Source: Treponema sp. (lineage in GTDB: Bacteria > Spirochaetota > Spirochaetia > Treponematales > Breznakiellaceae). From it: a DNA stretch of 7,051 nt. Shown piece after piece: positions 1 to 5,847 of this stretch; the first letter of the stretch is position 1; every line of letters begins with the position of its first letter. The notes below the pieces were generated by a model. It saw nothing but the letters and a program-made list of their open reading frames with translations, did no database searches and had not been told where the DNA came from. Location: contig JAISBK010000202.1 in NCBI GenBank assembly GCA_031266255.1, positions 1 through 7,051 on the forward strand, given 5' to 3'. Made by a program: the position numbers and the translations under genes.

Positions 1-2
1 GC

Positions 3-26
3 CTTTATACCCCTAGAGGTATGTGA
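3..26 (+). CDS. Possible 3' end of an upstream gene (last codons only)
   Basis: The frame ending in TGA at 24-26 is open back to the window edge and would give a tail of Leu-Tyr-Thr-Pro-Arg-Gly-Met. Its stop overlaps the ATG of the lipoprotein gene by one base (TGATG), a common arrangement for translationally coupled genes. Only eight codons including the stop are visible, so nothing can be said about function, and chance is a real alternative. Confidence 0.25.
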   Translation, partial: LYTPRGM

Positions 27-1021
27 TGAAAAAATATGCGTATATACTCTGGAGTATAGGGGGTTTAGCCTTCTTTAACGCGTGTTCCTGTTCTTCCGAA
101 TCAGCTATTCAGCAGGTTCTGGGAATCAGCGCAGAAGCGCCGGTATTTCTTGGATATAAAACGGTTTCTGCCCAAGAACTATCCTTTCAATTTTCGCTTC
201 CGGTCAGGGTGGTATCCGTTCAGTTTGATCCCCCTCTGGAAATTATATCCATTCAGGAGGGCGCTCAGGTGGACCTTAGGGTGAACCAGGATCTCCCCGG
301 AGGAGAAAGGGTAATGGTGAATATGGTGGTAGAAGATACCCGACGGAATACCCTGAACGTACTTATTCCCTTTAGAACCAAGAATGACCGGTTACCCTCG
401 TTTATAATTACCGAAATTCGTACCGAGTATGCCAAGCCCAAAGCGGAATTTGTGGAACTGAAAACCCTAAGCCCAGGGAATCTGGGGGCTTTGCGGCTCT
501 TCATTGCCAGTAATGGAAATACGCCGGTATTTGAATTCCCTCCGGTCGAGGTAGACGCCGGAGAGTACCTGGTCATCCATTTACGCAGCCTGGAAGAGGG
601 GATCAGCAACGAGACCGGTTCTGATAGGGGGGCTTCCAAAGGTACCGAAGCATTCCCGGAATCCAGGGATTTTTGGGTGCCTGATGCCAAGGAACGGCTC
701 AGAAAAACCGATGTGGTCTTTTTCATGGATCAAGACGACCAGGTACTGGATGGCGTATTACTCAGCGAAAACCCCGAAGTATCATGGGCCAAGGATATCG
801 TGGCTGAAGCTGCCGAAATGGTAAACCTCCAAGAAGCCTGGCTCCCTTCCTCAAACCCTGAAGATGCAATACCCACCAAAGCTACCACGGTTACCCGGAG
901 TATTTCCCGGGATGAAACCGTTCCTGATAGTAACCGTGCGGAAAATTGGTATATCACCGCCACCAGCGGAGCCACCCCTGGTAAGTCCAATACCCTTAAA
1001 CGGTATGTCCCTTCACCATAA
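26..1021 (+). CDS. Predicted lipoprotein with a lamin-tail-like (LTD) domain
   Basis: About 331 residues. The start is probably ATG at 26 rather than the in-frame GTG at 23: the AGAGG at 15-19 is 6 bases from the ATG but only 3 from the GTG. A lysine pair is followed by a hydrophobic stretch and the sequence FFNAC at residues 17-21 (numbered from the GTG), a loose lipobox of the kind tolerated in spirochetes. The mature protein would start CSCSS and be lipidated on that cysteine. Residues about 38-120 look like an Ig-like beta domain (the motif QFSLPV is followed by alternating hydrophobics). Residues about 124-323 resemble an LTD domain: FIITEI, AEFVELKTLSPGNLG, AGEYLVIHLR, DFWVP, and the closing TATSGATPGKSN typical of these domains. 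LTD domains occur in secreted and surface proteins, but no specific role can be assigned. It is separated from the sec operon by 175 bases, so shared function is not implied. Confidence 0.8.
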   Translation: MKKYAYILWSIGGLAFFNACSCSSESAIQQVLGISAEAPVFLGYKTVSAQELSFQFSLPVRVVSVQFDPPLEIISIQEGAQVDLRVNQDLPGGERVMVNMVVEDTRRNTLNVLIPFRTKNDRLPSFIITEIRTEYAKPKAEFVELKTLSPGNLGALRLFIASNGNTPVFEFPPVEVDAGEYLVIHLRSLEEGISNETGSDRGASKGTEAFPESRDFWVPDAKERLRKTDVVFFMDQDDQVLDGVLLSENPEVSWAKDIVAEAAEMVNLQEAWLPSSNPEDAIPTKATTVTRSISRDETVPDSNRAENWYITATSGATPGKSNTLKRYVPSP

Positions 1022-1041
1022 GGCATGACGGGCTCTTATGG
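1016..1041 (+). terminator. Weak stop-overlapping hairpin after the lipoprotein gene
   Basis: CCATAAG at 1016-1022 pairs perfectly with CTTATGG at 1035-1041 across a 12-base loop, with the lipoprotein stop codon TAA (1019-1021) inside the left arm. Only a short GTTTACC follows, not a real U-tract, so this is at best a weak intrinsic terminator and may be chance. Confidence 0.25.
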
Positions 1042-1062
1042 GTTTACCCTGTGACCAGGTAC

Positions 1063-1092
1063 TTGATATTCCTAATTCCTCTGTGCTAATCT
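1063..1092 (+). promoter_or_regulatory. Possible promoter for the yajC-secD-secF-ispH operon
   Basis: TTGATA at 1063-1068 (5 of 6 matches to TTGACA) is followed after 18 bases by TAATCT at 1087-1092. The latter is preceded by TGC, making an extended -10 (TGnTAATCT). The -10 core itself is poor. If used, transcription would begin near 1099 and give a leader of roughly 100 bases before yajC. It is the best candidate in this gap, but not strong. Confidence 0.35.
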
Positions 1093-1154
1093 AGGAAACC
1101 ATGTTCTTTCAAGATTTTTAAGATAGAGATGATTCTGAAAGAATAGGGATTTTA

Positions 1155-1180
1155 AAAAGATCTATTTGACTAGATCTTTT
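1155..1180. promoter_or_regulatory. 10-bp perfect inverted repeat just upstream of the yajC ribosome binding site
   Basis: AAAAGATCTA (1155-1164) and TAGATCTTTT (1171-1180) are perfect reverse complements around the 6-base spacer TTTGAC. Each arm contains AGATCT. The arms are AT-rich (two GC pairs each), so a hairpin would be only moderately stable. The element ends 7 bases before the AAGGA of yajC. It could be a protein-binding palindrome, a leader stem affecting translation, or a weak terminator (the right arm ends TTTT). The sequence does not decide between these. Confidence 0.4.
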
Positions 1181-1196
1181 GGACTAAAAGGAAGCC

Positions 1197-1628
1197 ATGC
1201 CTATGAATTTATTTTCACTGCTCCTAGGAGCGCCTGATGCCGCTGCTGCAGGAGGAGGGACAGGGTCATTTATTTCTACCCTCGTCCCTTTTGCCATGAT
1301 TATTGCTATTTTTTACTTTCTTATTATTCGCCCCCAGAACAAAAAGCAGAAAGAAACCCAGCGGATGTTGAGCGCCCTCAAAAAAGGAGACAAGATCATC
1401 ACCATTGGGGGTATTCATGGGGTAATCCAAAGCGTAAAGGAAAATTCGGTCATCGTAAAAGTGGACGATGATACCAAGATTGAATTCAGCCGCAGTGCTA
1501 TTTCCGGAGTCGAAGCCGTGGCGAAGGAAGAAAAGACCGAAAAACTGGAAGATAAGAAAGAAGAAGCAGACAAGACCGGTGAAGCTGCACCAGCATCAAA
1601 GCCAAAATTCAGTCTTTTTCGTAAATGA
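1197..1628 (+). CDS. yajC: YajC, Sec translocon accessory subunit
   Basis: This 143-residue inner-membrane protein belongs to the SecDF-YajC complex, which associates with SecYEG and aids protein export. Residues about 25-44 form the single transmembrane helix, which runs into the family hallmark IIRPQNKKQKE at 43-53. The cytoplasmic domain then shows LKKGDKIITIGGIHGVI (61-77), VIVKVDD and the final IEFSRSAI. A tail rich in Glu and Lys (about 108-126) ends in KPKFSLFRK. Usual bacterial YajC proteins are about 85-115 residues, so the charged tail and the Ala/Gly-rich N-terminus make this one slightly long. An AAGGA at 1188-1192 lies 4 bases before the ATG at 1197 and 10 before a second in-frame ATG at 1203 (MNLFSLLL), so either may be the true start. 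The gene heads the operon and lies 50 bases before secD. Confidence 0.93.
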   Translation: MPMNLFSLLLGAPDAAAAGGGTGSFISTLVPFAMIIAIFYFLIIRPQNKKQKETQRMLSALKKGDKIITIGGIHGVIQSVKENSVIVKVDDDTKIEFSRSAISGVEAVAKEEKTEKLEDKKEEADKTGEAAPASKPKFSLFRK

Positions 1629-1678
1629 CCAGGCTTGGTGCAATTCCGGTGTATCAAAAAGGATAGTGGAGCGTAGTT

Positions 1679-3400
1679 ATGAGTAAATTGGTTCGGTTTG
1701 CCATCATTATGGTAACGGTGGTGATATGTTTTGTTTTTTTGTATCCAACTATACGCTGGTACTATATGGTACCCAAGGAAGATAAGGCCCAGGCATTGAG
1801 TTCCCGGGAACAGATTAAGATTTATTCTTCCCAGACAGCTCAGGCGGATCTGCAGCAGCTTATCGAGACCGCCCAGGCAGGCGGGGAAGTACCGGTGGGC
1901 TTGTCTTCGGTGGTTTCCACTGCCAAGCATATCCAGCGAGATACAAAACTCCCTGTTCCTCCGCAATGGGACGCGGGGGCAGTGCTTTCTGTTTTTTCCA
2001 GCAGAAGTGAAGCCCTTGAGGTGATTGAAGGTAATTACCGGGAAAAAATATTTAAGCTCAAGGATCTCCAGAAAAATGCGGTTCAGTTGGGGCTCGATCT
2101 TTCAGGGGGACTCAGTATTGTATTACAGGCTGATATGGATGCTCTGAGAGAGCGCCTTGGCCGGGACTTAGACGATACTGACCGGGAAGACGCGGTAAAC
2201 CGGGCATTGGAAGTGCTTAACAGCCGGATCGACCGTTTTGGCCTCACCGAGCCGGTGATCCGCCGCCAGGGAGCAGACCATATCTATGTGGAAATTCCCG
2301 GCACTGCAGATCCTGAACGGATCAATTCCATCATCATGGGTAAAGGAGGGCTGGCCTTCCATCTGGTAGATACCGAAGCAGCCGCGACTTTTAACCGGTA
2401 TTATGCAGCTCATCCTACGACGACTTTTGACAGCCAGGGTAATCTCCTGGATCCTACCATTGTGCCTTCTGATGTGCGTATCCTGGGGGTTTACACTAAG
2501 GATCGGTACGGCTTGGATGAATTTACCGGTTATACCGCGGTAAAAAGGGAAGTGGGCCTTGATGGGAACCGGATTCGCAGCGCCCTGGTTGAACGAAATA
2601 ACCTGGACGGTAAACCGGAAGTTACCTTCATGCTGGATTCAGAGGGCGGGGAGATTTTCTATAAGCTCACTTCTACCAATGTGGGAAAATCCCTGGCTAT
2701 TGTGCTTGATGACCGGGTAAAATCCCAGGCCACTATCCAGACCGCCATCCGGGACGCGGTGCGGCTTACCGGGTTTAGTGCAGATGAGGCGAATAATATT
2801 GCCCTCACCCTCAGAACCGCAGCGTTGCCGGTAGAACTGGAAGTGGTTAACCAGCAAAGTATTGGTGCATCTTTGGGAGAAGACACTATACGGCAAGGTC
2901 TGTATGCCCTGATCGGGGGCCTCGTGGCGGTGATGATCTTCATGCTTGTCTACTATAAGGGGGCGGGGATTAATGCGGTGATCGCCCAAATCTTGAACAT
3001 TTATTTCATGTTTAGTGTGCTTTCCGCGTTTAATTTTACCTTGACCCTGCCGAGTATTGCCGGGTTTATCCTGACCATCGGTATGGCGGTGGATGCGAAT
3101 GTTATTATTTTTGAACGAATGAAAGAGGAATTGCGCTTGGGGAAGAGCCGCAAAGCTGCCATTGACGCGGGGTTTGACAAGGCCTTCTGGGCCATCATGG
3201 ACTCCAACATCACCACCTTTATCGCTGCCTTGTTCCTCTCTCAATTAGGATCCGGGCCGATCCAGGGTTTTGCCGTAAGCCTTGCCATCGGGGTGTTCTC
3301 CTCGGTGTTTACCGCGCTCTTCGTTTCCCGGCTCATCTTTGATTTTAATACGGATGTACTAAGAGTCAAGCGACTTTCTTTGAGCTGGAGGACAAAATAA
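1679..3400 (+). CDS. secD: SecD, protein-export membrane protein
   Basis: The product has 573 residues. With SecF it forms the RND-like motor that uses the proton gradient to pull exported chains across the inner membrane after SecA-driven translocation. GGAG at 1668-1671 lies 7 bases before the ATG. A first transmembrane helix spans about residues 5-26. The SecD signature LGLDLSGGL is at 137-145, followed by the periplasmic P1 domain with LEVLNSRIDRFGLTEPVIRRQG (178-198) and IYVEIPG (202-208). The C-terminal membrane block (about 404-555, five helices) contains GMAVDANVIIFERMKEE (468-484). Asp472 is the expected charged residue of the proton path. The stretch of about 110 residues between helix 1 and LGLDLSGG is much longer than the few tens of residues usual in the family and has no motif I recognise. 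Total length is near the E. coli protein (615). The stop overlaps the secF start. Confidence 0.97.
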   Translation: MSKLVRFAIIMVTVVICFVFLYPTIRWYYMVPKEDKAQALSSREQIKIYSSQTAQADLQQLIETAQAGGEVPVGLSSVVSTAKHIQRDTKLPVPPQWDAGAVLSVFSSRSEALEVIEGNYREKIFKLKDLQKNAVQLGLDLSGGLSIVLQADMDALRERLGRDLDDTDREDAVNRALEVLNSRIDRFGLTEPVIRRQGADHIYVEIPGTADPERINSIIMGKGGLAFHLVDTEAAATFNRYYAAHPTTTFDSQGNLLDPTIVPSDVRILGVYTKDRYGLDEFTGYTAVKREVGLDGNRIRSALVERNNLDGKPEVTFMLDSEGGEIFYKLTSTNVGKSLAIVLDDRVKSQATIQTAIRDAVRLTGFSADEANNIALTLRTAALPVELEVVNQQSIGASLGEDTIRQGLYALIGGLVAVMIFMLVYYKGAGINAVIAQILNIYFMFSVLSAFNFTLTLPSIAGFILTIGMAVDANVIIFERMKEELRLGKSRKAAIDAGFDKAFWAIMDSNITTFIAALFLSQLGSGPIQGFAVSLAIGVFSSVFTALFVSRLIFDFNTDVLRVKRLSLSWRTK

Positions 3401-4632
3401 TGAAACGGATTATTCCATTTTCTAAGTATTTCCTACCTGCTATGGTCGTATCAGGGGTTTTGATCGTAGGAGGCTTAATCGGCTTTGTCATAAAAGGGGG
3501 ATTTAATCTCGGCGTTGATTTTCAGGCAGGGCTCATTCAGGAGATTCAGTTTGCCCCTACCGCGTTTCGCTTGAGTTATGACGGACGGGGTAATGCGTCG
3601 ATTTCCTTTAGCCGGAATAATCTGTACATCGTCATTTCCGGTTCAGGAATTGAAGGGGTGACCCATGAGTTTCCCTTTAGCAGCTTTGGAACCATTGATT
3701 CCTTGATAACCGGGTTTTCTGGGATAGAAGGACTTCATGCTAGCGGGGTGGCTCCGGGTACGACTCCCAGTCGGCTGCTGCTGCAGAGCGCTCAAGGTAA
3801 TCCCCAGCTTGGAGCAGATCCTTTTGTGGTGCATTATCTTCCCCTAGACGCAGAACCTATTGCCATTGAAGATGTGCGGGAAAGTCTGTTGCCCTTAGGC
3901 ACGGTTTCCGTACAGGTTCTGGGAGCAAGCACTGAGCGTCGGTTCATGATCCGTATGGAAGATCAGGAATTCCAGGGAGGCGAAGGGGTTTCCGCGGAAA
4001 AAATCATCAGTACCTTGGAAGCCCAGTTCGGCACCGGGGGAGTGGCGGTAACTCGGGCTGACTATGTAGGTTCCCGGTTTTCCAAACAATTAACCGATCA
4101 GGCGGGTTTACTCATGTTCTTGACCCTTCTGTTGATCATGGTTTATGCCTCCATACGGTTTAAACCTCAGTTTGCCATTGGCGCGGTTCTTGCCATAGCC
4201 CATGATGCGCTGATTATCGTGGCTTTTGTTATCTGGACTCGAATGGAATTCAATACCAGTACGATAGCGGCGATTTTGACCATCTTGGGATATTCGATAA
4301 ACGATACGATTGTTATTTTTGACCGGATTCGGGAAACGACTCGCATATATCCACAGGATACCTTTGAGAATATTCTAAACCGGGCCGTAACCGAGACCCT
4401 TAGCCGTACCATCATCACTACAATAACGACCATGTTGGCGGTATTGTCCCTCTTTATCTTTACCACTGGTTCCATGAAGGATTTTGCCCTGGCCCTTTTG
4501 GTTGGTATGGTTTCAGGGGTTTATTCTACCATTTTTATTGCTTCAGGGTTTGTTAATCTGTGGAATATTCACGCAGAAAAGCGGGCAAAGAAAAAGCTCA
4601 TGGGGGTGGCGGCGGTAACGTCAAAAGCCTAA
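3400..4632 (+). CDS. secF: SecF, protein-export membrane protein
   Basis: This 410-residue partner of SecD completes the six-plus-six helix motor of the SecDF complex. The ATG shares its A with the secD stop (TAATG), and GGAGG at 3387-3391 lies 8 bases upstream inside secD, so the two are probably translationally coupled. Helix 1 spans about 11-31. The family motif NLGVDFQAGL is at 36-45. DYVGSRFSKQL (221-231) leads into helix 2, and helices 2-6 fill about 234-386. GYSINDTIVIFDRIRE (297-312) is the conserved SecF D4-type motif with Asp302. The usual SecF is about 300-325 residues. The excess lies at about residues 53-155, between the first P1 strand (IQEIQF) and AIEDVRESLLPLG, where the standard fold has only a short link. 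The segment is hydrophilic, with Ser/Gly-rich beta-like character (ASISFSRNNLYIVISGSG), so it should be periplasmic. I recognise no domain in it. Confidence 0.97.
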   Translation: MKRIIPFSKYFLPAMVVSGVLIVGGLIGFVIKGGFNLGVDFQAGLIQEIQFAPTAFRLSYDGRGNASISFSRNNLYIVISGSGIEGVTHEFPFSSFGTIDSLITGFSGIEGLHASGVAPGTTPSRLLLQSAQGNPQLGADPFVVHYLPLDAEPIAIEDVRESLLPLGTVSVQVLGASTERRFMIRMEDQEFQGGEGVSAEKIISTLEAQFGTGGVAVTRADYVGSRFSKQLTDQAGLLMFLTLLLIMVYASIRFKPQFAIGAVLAIAHDALIIVAFVIWTRMEFNTSTIAAILTILGYSINDTIVIFDRIRETTRIYPQDTFENILNRAVTETLSRTIITTITTMLAVLSLFIFTTGSMKDFALALLVGMVSGVYSTIFIASGFVNLWNIHAEKRAKKKLMGVAAVTSKA

Positions 4633-4643
4633 GGTATCCTTGA

Positions 4644-5498
4644 GTGAAACTCATTAAAGCTGAAGTCCTGGGGTATTGTATGGGGGTACGCCGGGCAGTA
4701 AGCTTGGCCAAAGAAGCGCTCAAGGCTGCTGCTGGTGTGTATCCAGTATATACGGTGGGGCCGCTGATCCATAATCCCCAGGTGCTTGAGCAGTTCCGCG
4801 CTCAGGGCTTGGAAGTACTGGATGAAGTTGAGTACCTGGAGGATAGCTCTTCGGTGTTGATCATTAGGGCGCATGGGATCAGTCCTCAGCTAGAAACAAC
4901 CTTAGCGTGCAAATGTGCCCGTATGGTGGATGCTACCTGCCCCATCGTTAAAAAAAGCCAGATACAGGCCCGTTCCCTTACCGGTGCTGGATATTGTCTA
5001 TTTCTTGCAGGGGAACAACACCATGGGGAAGTGATCGGCATCAAGGGTTATGCTCCGGATTGTCTGGTCATTGCTCATCCTGGAGAAGTAAAGGAAGCCG
5101 CAGAAAACCTCTACCATAGGACCCCGCATGTTAAAACTGCGCTTCTAGGACAAACCACGATTGCCCCTGATGAATATCAATGTATTGCTCGGGCAATTCA
5201 AGTCTATTTTCCTAATCTGGAAATAATTGATTCGATCTGTAAGGCCACGAGGGATCGGCAGCAGGCTTTAATCAAGCTCTGTACCCAGGTGGATGCTTTG
5301 CTGGTAGTGGGAGGAAGGGAATCGGCTAACACCAGGCGCTTGCTGGCCATTGCCCAGACCCAAGGGAAACAAGCCTGGCTGGTGGAGGCGGCCTCAGAGA
5401 TTCCTCTGGAGATTCGGGCCTACCCGACCATAGGGCTTGCTGCCGGGGCGTCAACCCCGGATGAACTCATCGACGTTATAGCCCAAGCCCTTAGCTAA
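4644..5498 (+). CDS. ispH: 4-hydroxy-3-methylbut-2-enyl diphosphate reductase (IspH/LytB)
   Basis: The product is 284 residues and catalyses the last step of the MEP isoprenoid pathway. It reduces HMBPP to isopentenyl and dimethylallyl diphosphate with an iron-sulfur cluster, in the cytoplasm. The three cluster cysteines are in place: C12 in GYCMGVRRAV, C99 in DATCPIVKK, and C199 in SICKATRDRQ. Substrate-binding residues also fit: H43 (GPLIHNPQV), H77 (RAHGIS), H127 and E129 (GEQHHGEVIG), Thr171/172 (GQTTIAPDEY), S227 and N229 (ESANTRRL), and S270 (AGASTPDELI). It is somewhat shorter than the E. coli enzyme (about 316 residues), without loss of any motif. The start is GTG at 4644, 9 bases after AAGG at 4631-4634, which overlaps the secF stop. 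It lies 11 bases after secF and is probably cotranscribed. That linkage is likely genomic convenience rather than a role in export. Confidence 0.96.
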   Translation: MKLIKAEVLGYCMGVRRAVSLAKEALKAAAGVYPVYTVGPLIHNPQVLEQFRAQGLEVLDEVEYLEDSSSVLIIRAHGISPQLETTLACKCARMVDATCPIVKKSQIQARSLTGAGYCLFLAGEQHHGEVIGIKGYAPDCLVIAHPGEVKEAAENLYHRTPHVKTALLGQTTIAPDEYQCIARAIQVYFPNLEIIDSICKATRDRQQALIKLCTQVDALLVVGGRESANTRRLLAIAQTQGKQAWLVEAASEIPLEIRAYPTIGLAAGASTPDELIDVIAQALS

Positions 5499-5504
5499 GG
5501 GCTT
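5485..5504 (+). terminator. Palindrome at the ispH stop, possible operon terminator
   Basis: A perfect 20-base palindrome: AAGCCCTT (5485-5492) pairs with AAGGGCTT (5497-5504) across a 4-base loop. The ispH stop TAA (5496-5498) spans the loop and right arm. The right arm plus T5505 gives only three T's, then GAAG, so the U-tract is poor. The position after the last operon gene and before a strong tRNA promoter supports a terminator role. Confidence 0.45.
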
Positions 5505-5532
5505 TGAAGTACGGTTTTATCCTGGCGAGGGC

Positions 5533-5561
5533 TTGACTTTTATATACATATAAAGTATATT
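5533..5561 (+). promoter_or_regulatory. Sigma70-type promoter of the tRNA gene
   Basis: TTGACT at 5533-5538 and TATATT at 5556-5561 are each one base off consensus and are separated by the ideal 17 bases. The spacer is AT-rich and holds a small inverted repeat (TTTATAT, AC, ATATAAA at 5538-5553). Transcription would start near 5568, about 10 bases before the mature tRNA 5' end at 5578. This is the clearest promoter in the window. Confidence 0.8.
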
Positions 5562-5577
5562 TTAATTCGCTATATGA

Positions 5578-5651
5578 GGGCCTTTAGCTCAGTTGGTTAG
5601 AGCTGCGGACTCATAATCCGTAGGTCCCTGGTTCAAGTCCAGGAAGGCCCA
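5578..5651 (+). tRNA. tRNA with CAT anticodon, probably tRNA-Ile2 (lysidine type), alternatively elongator tRNA-Met
   Basis: A complete cloverleaf can be drawn. The acceptor stem is GGGCCTT (5578-5584) with AAGGCCC (5644-5650) and discriminator A5651. The D stem is GCTC/GAGC (5587-5590, 5600-5603). The anticodon stem is GCGGA/TCCGT (5605-5609, 5617-5621) around loop CTCATAA with anticodon CAT at 5612-5614. The T stem is CCTGG/CCAGG around TTCAAGT (5632-5638). CCA is not encoded. It is not the initiator: the first pair is G-C, and the anticodon stem lacks the three G-C pairs of initiators. C4-G69 and C5-G68 in the acceptor stem match the pairs known to favour TilS, which converts the CAU anticodon to lysidine-AU for reading AUA. 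The overall sequence also resembles bacterial tRNA-Ile2 (start GGxCCTTTAGCTCAGT). Automatic annotation may label it tRNA-Met. Confidence 0.93.
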
Positions 5652-5847
5652 GTATACCAACGGCTTATCGGCGTTCACGGTGATCAAGTAGGGTATCTTG
5701 CCAACAAAATTACCTTCAAGGTTTGATTCGTAGCGAAGGGTTTCATACCCAACTACCGGAAATGCGCCCACATTTCCGGCGCAAAGCGCCGGAAACCGGA
5801 CTATCCGCTTACATTAACCACCGGAGGGATTTGTTCCCCCTGTCCGC
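5652..5847. other. Non-coding stretch between the tRNA and the convergent beta-helix gene
   Basis: No convincing gene lies in these 196 bases on either strand. Small structures can be seen: GGGTAT (5691-5696) can pair with ATACCC (5745-5750), ACCTT and AAGGT flank C5717, and a strong hairpin cluster occupies 5756-5795. The octamer TCCGCTTA occurs at 5804-5811 and again at 5843-5850, where it contains the stop codon of the beta-helix gene. No U-tract terminator for the tRNA was found. Confidence 0.5.
5756..5795. repeat. Two mutually exclusive perfect hairpins sharing one arm
   Basis: CCGGAAATG (5756-5764) is the exact reverse complement of CATTTCCGG (5771-5779), giving a 9-bp stem with a 6-base loop. 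The same middle segment, read as TTTCCGGCGC (5773-5782), is also the exact reverse complement of GCGCCGGAAA (5786-5795), giving a 10-bp GC-rich stem with loop AAA. Only one can form at a time. Neither strand shows a T-run after the stem, so a simple intrinsic terminator is unlikely, although the site lies where two convergent transcripts would end. It could be a REP-like palindromic element. Confidence 0.6.

Noticed and set aside
1166..1190. TTGACT at 1166-1171 as a -35 box for yajC
   Set aside because: No -10 element lies at a workable distance (the TAAAAG at 1185 is only 13 bases away and overlaps the ribosome binding site). The bases form part of the inverted repeat instead.
1468..1686. 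Plus-strand open frame of 72 codons overlapping the 3' half of yajC and the secD start
   Set aside because: It is in another frame of yajC, consists of Lys/Arg-rich shadow sequence, and lacks independent support.
5589..5771. Minus-strand open frame of 60 codons covering the tRNA and its downstream flank, ending FLDLNQGPTDYESAALTN
   Set aside because: Its last part is simply the reverse complement of the tRNA. This kind of DLNQGPTDYES peptide is a familiar false protein from antisense translation of tRNA genes.
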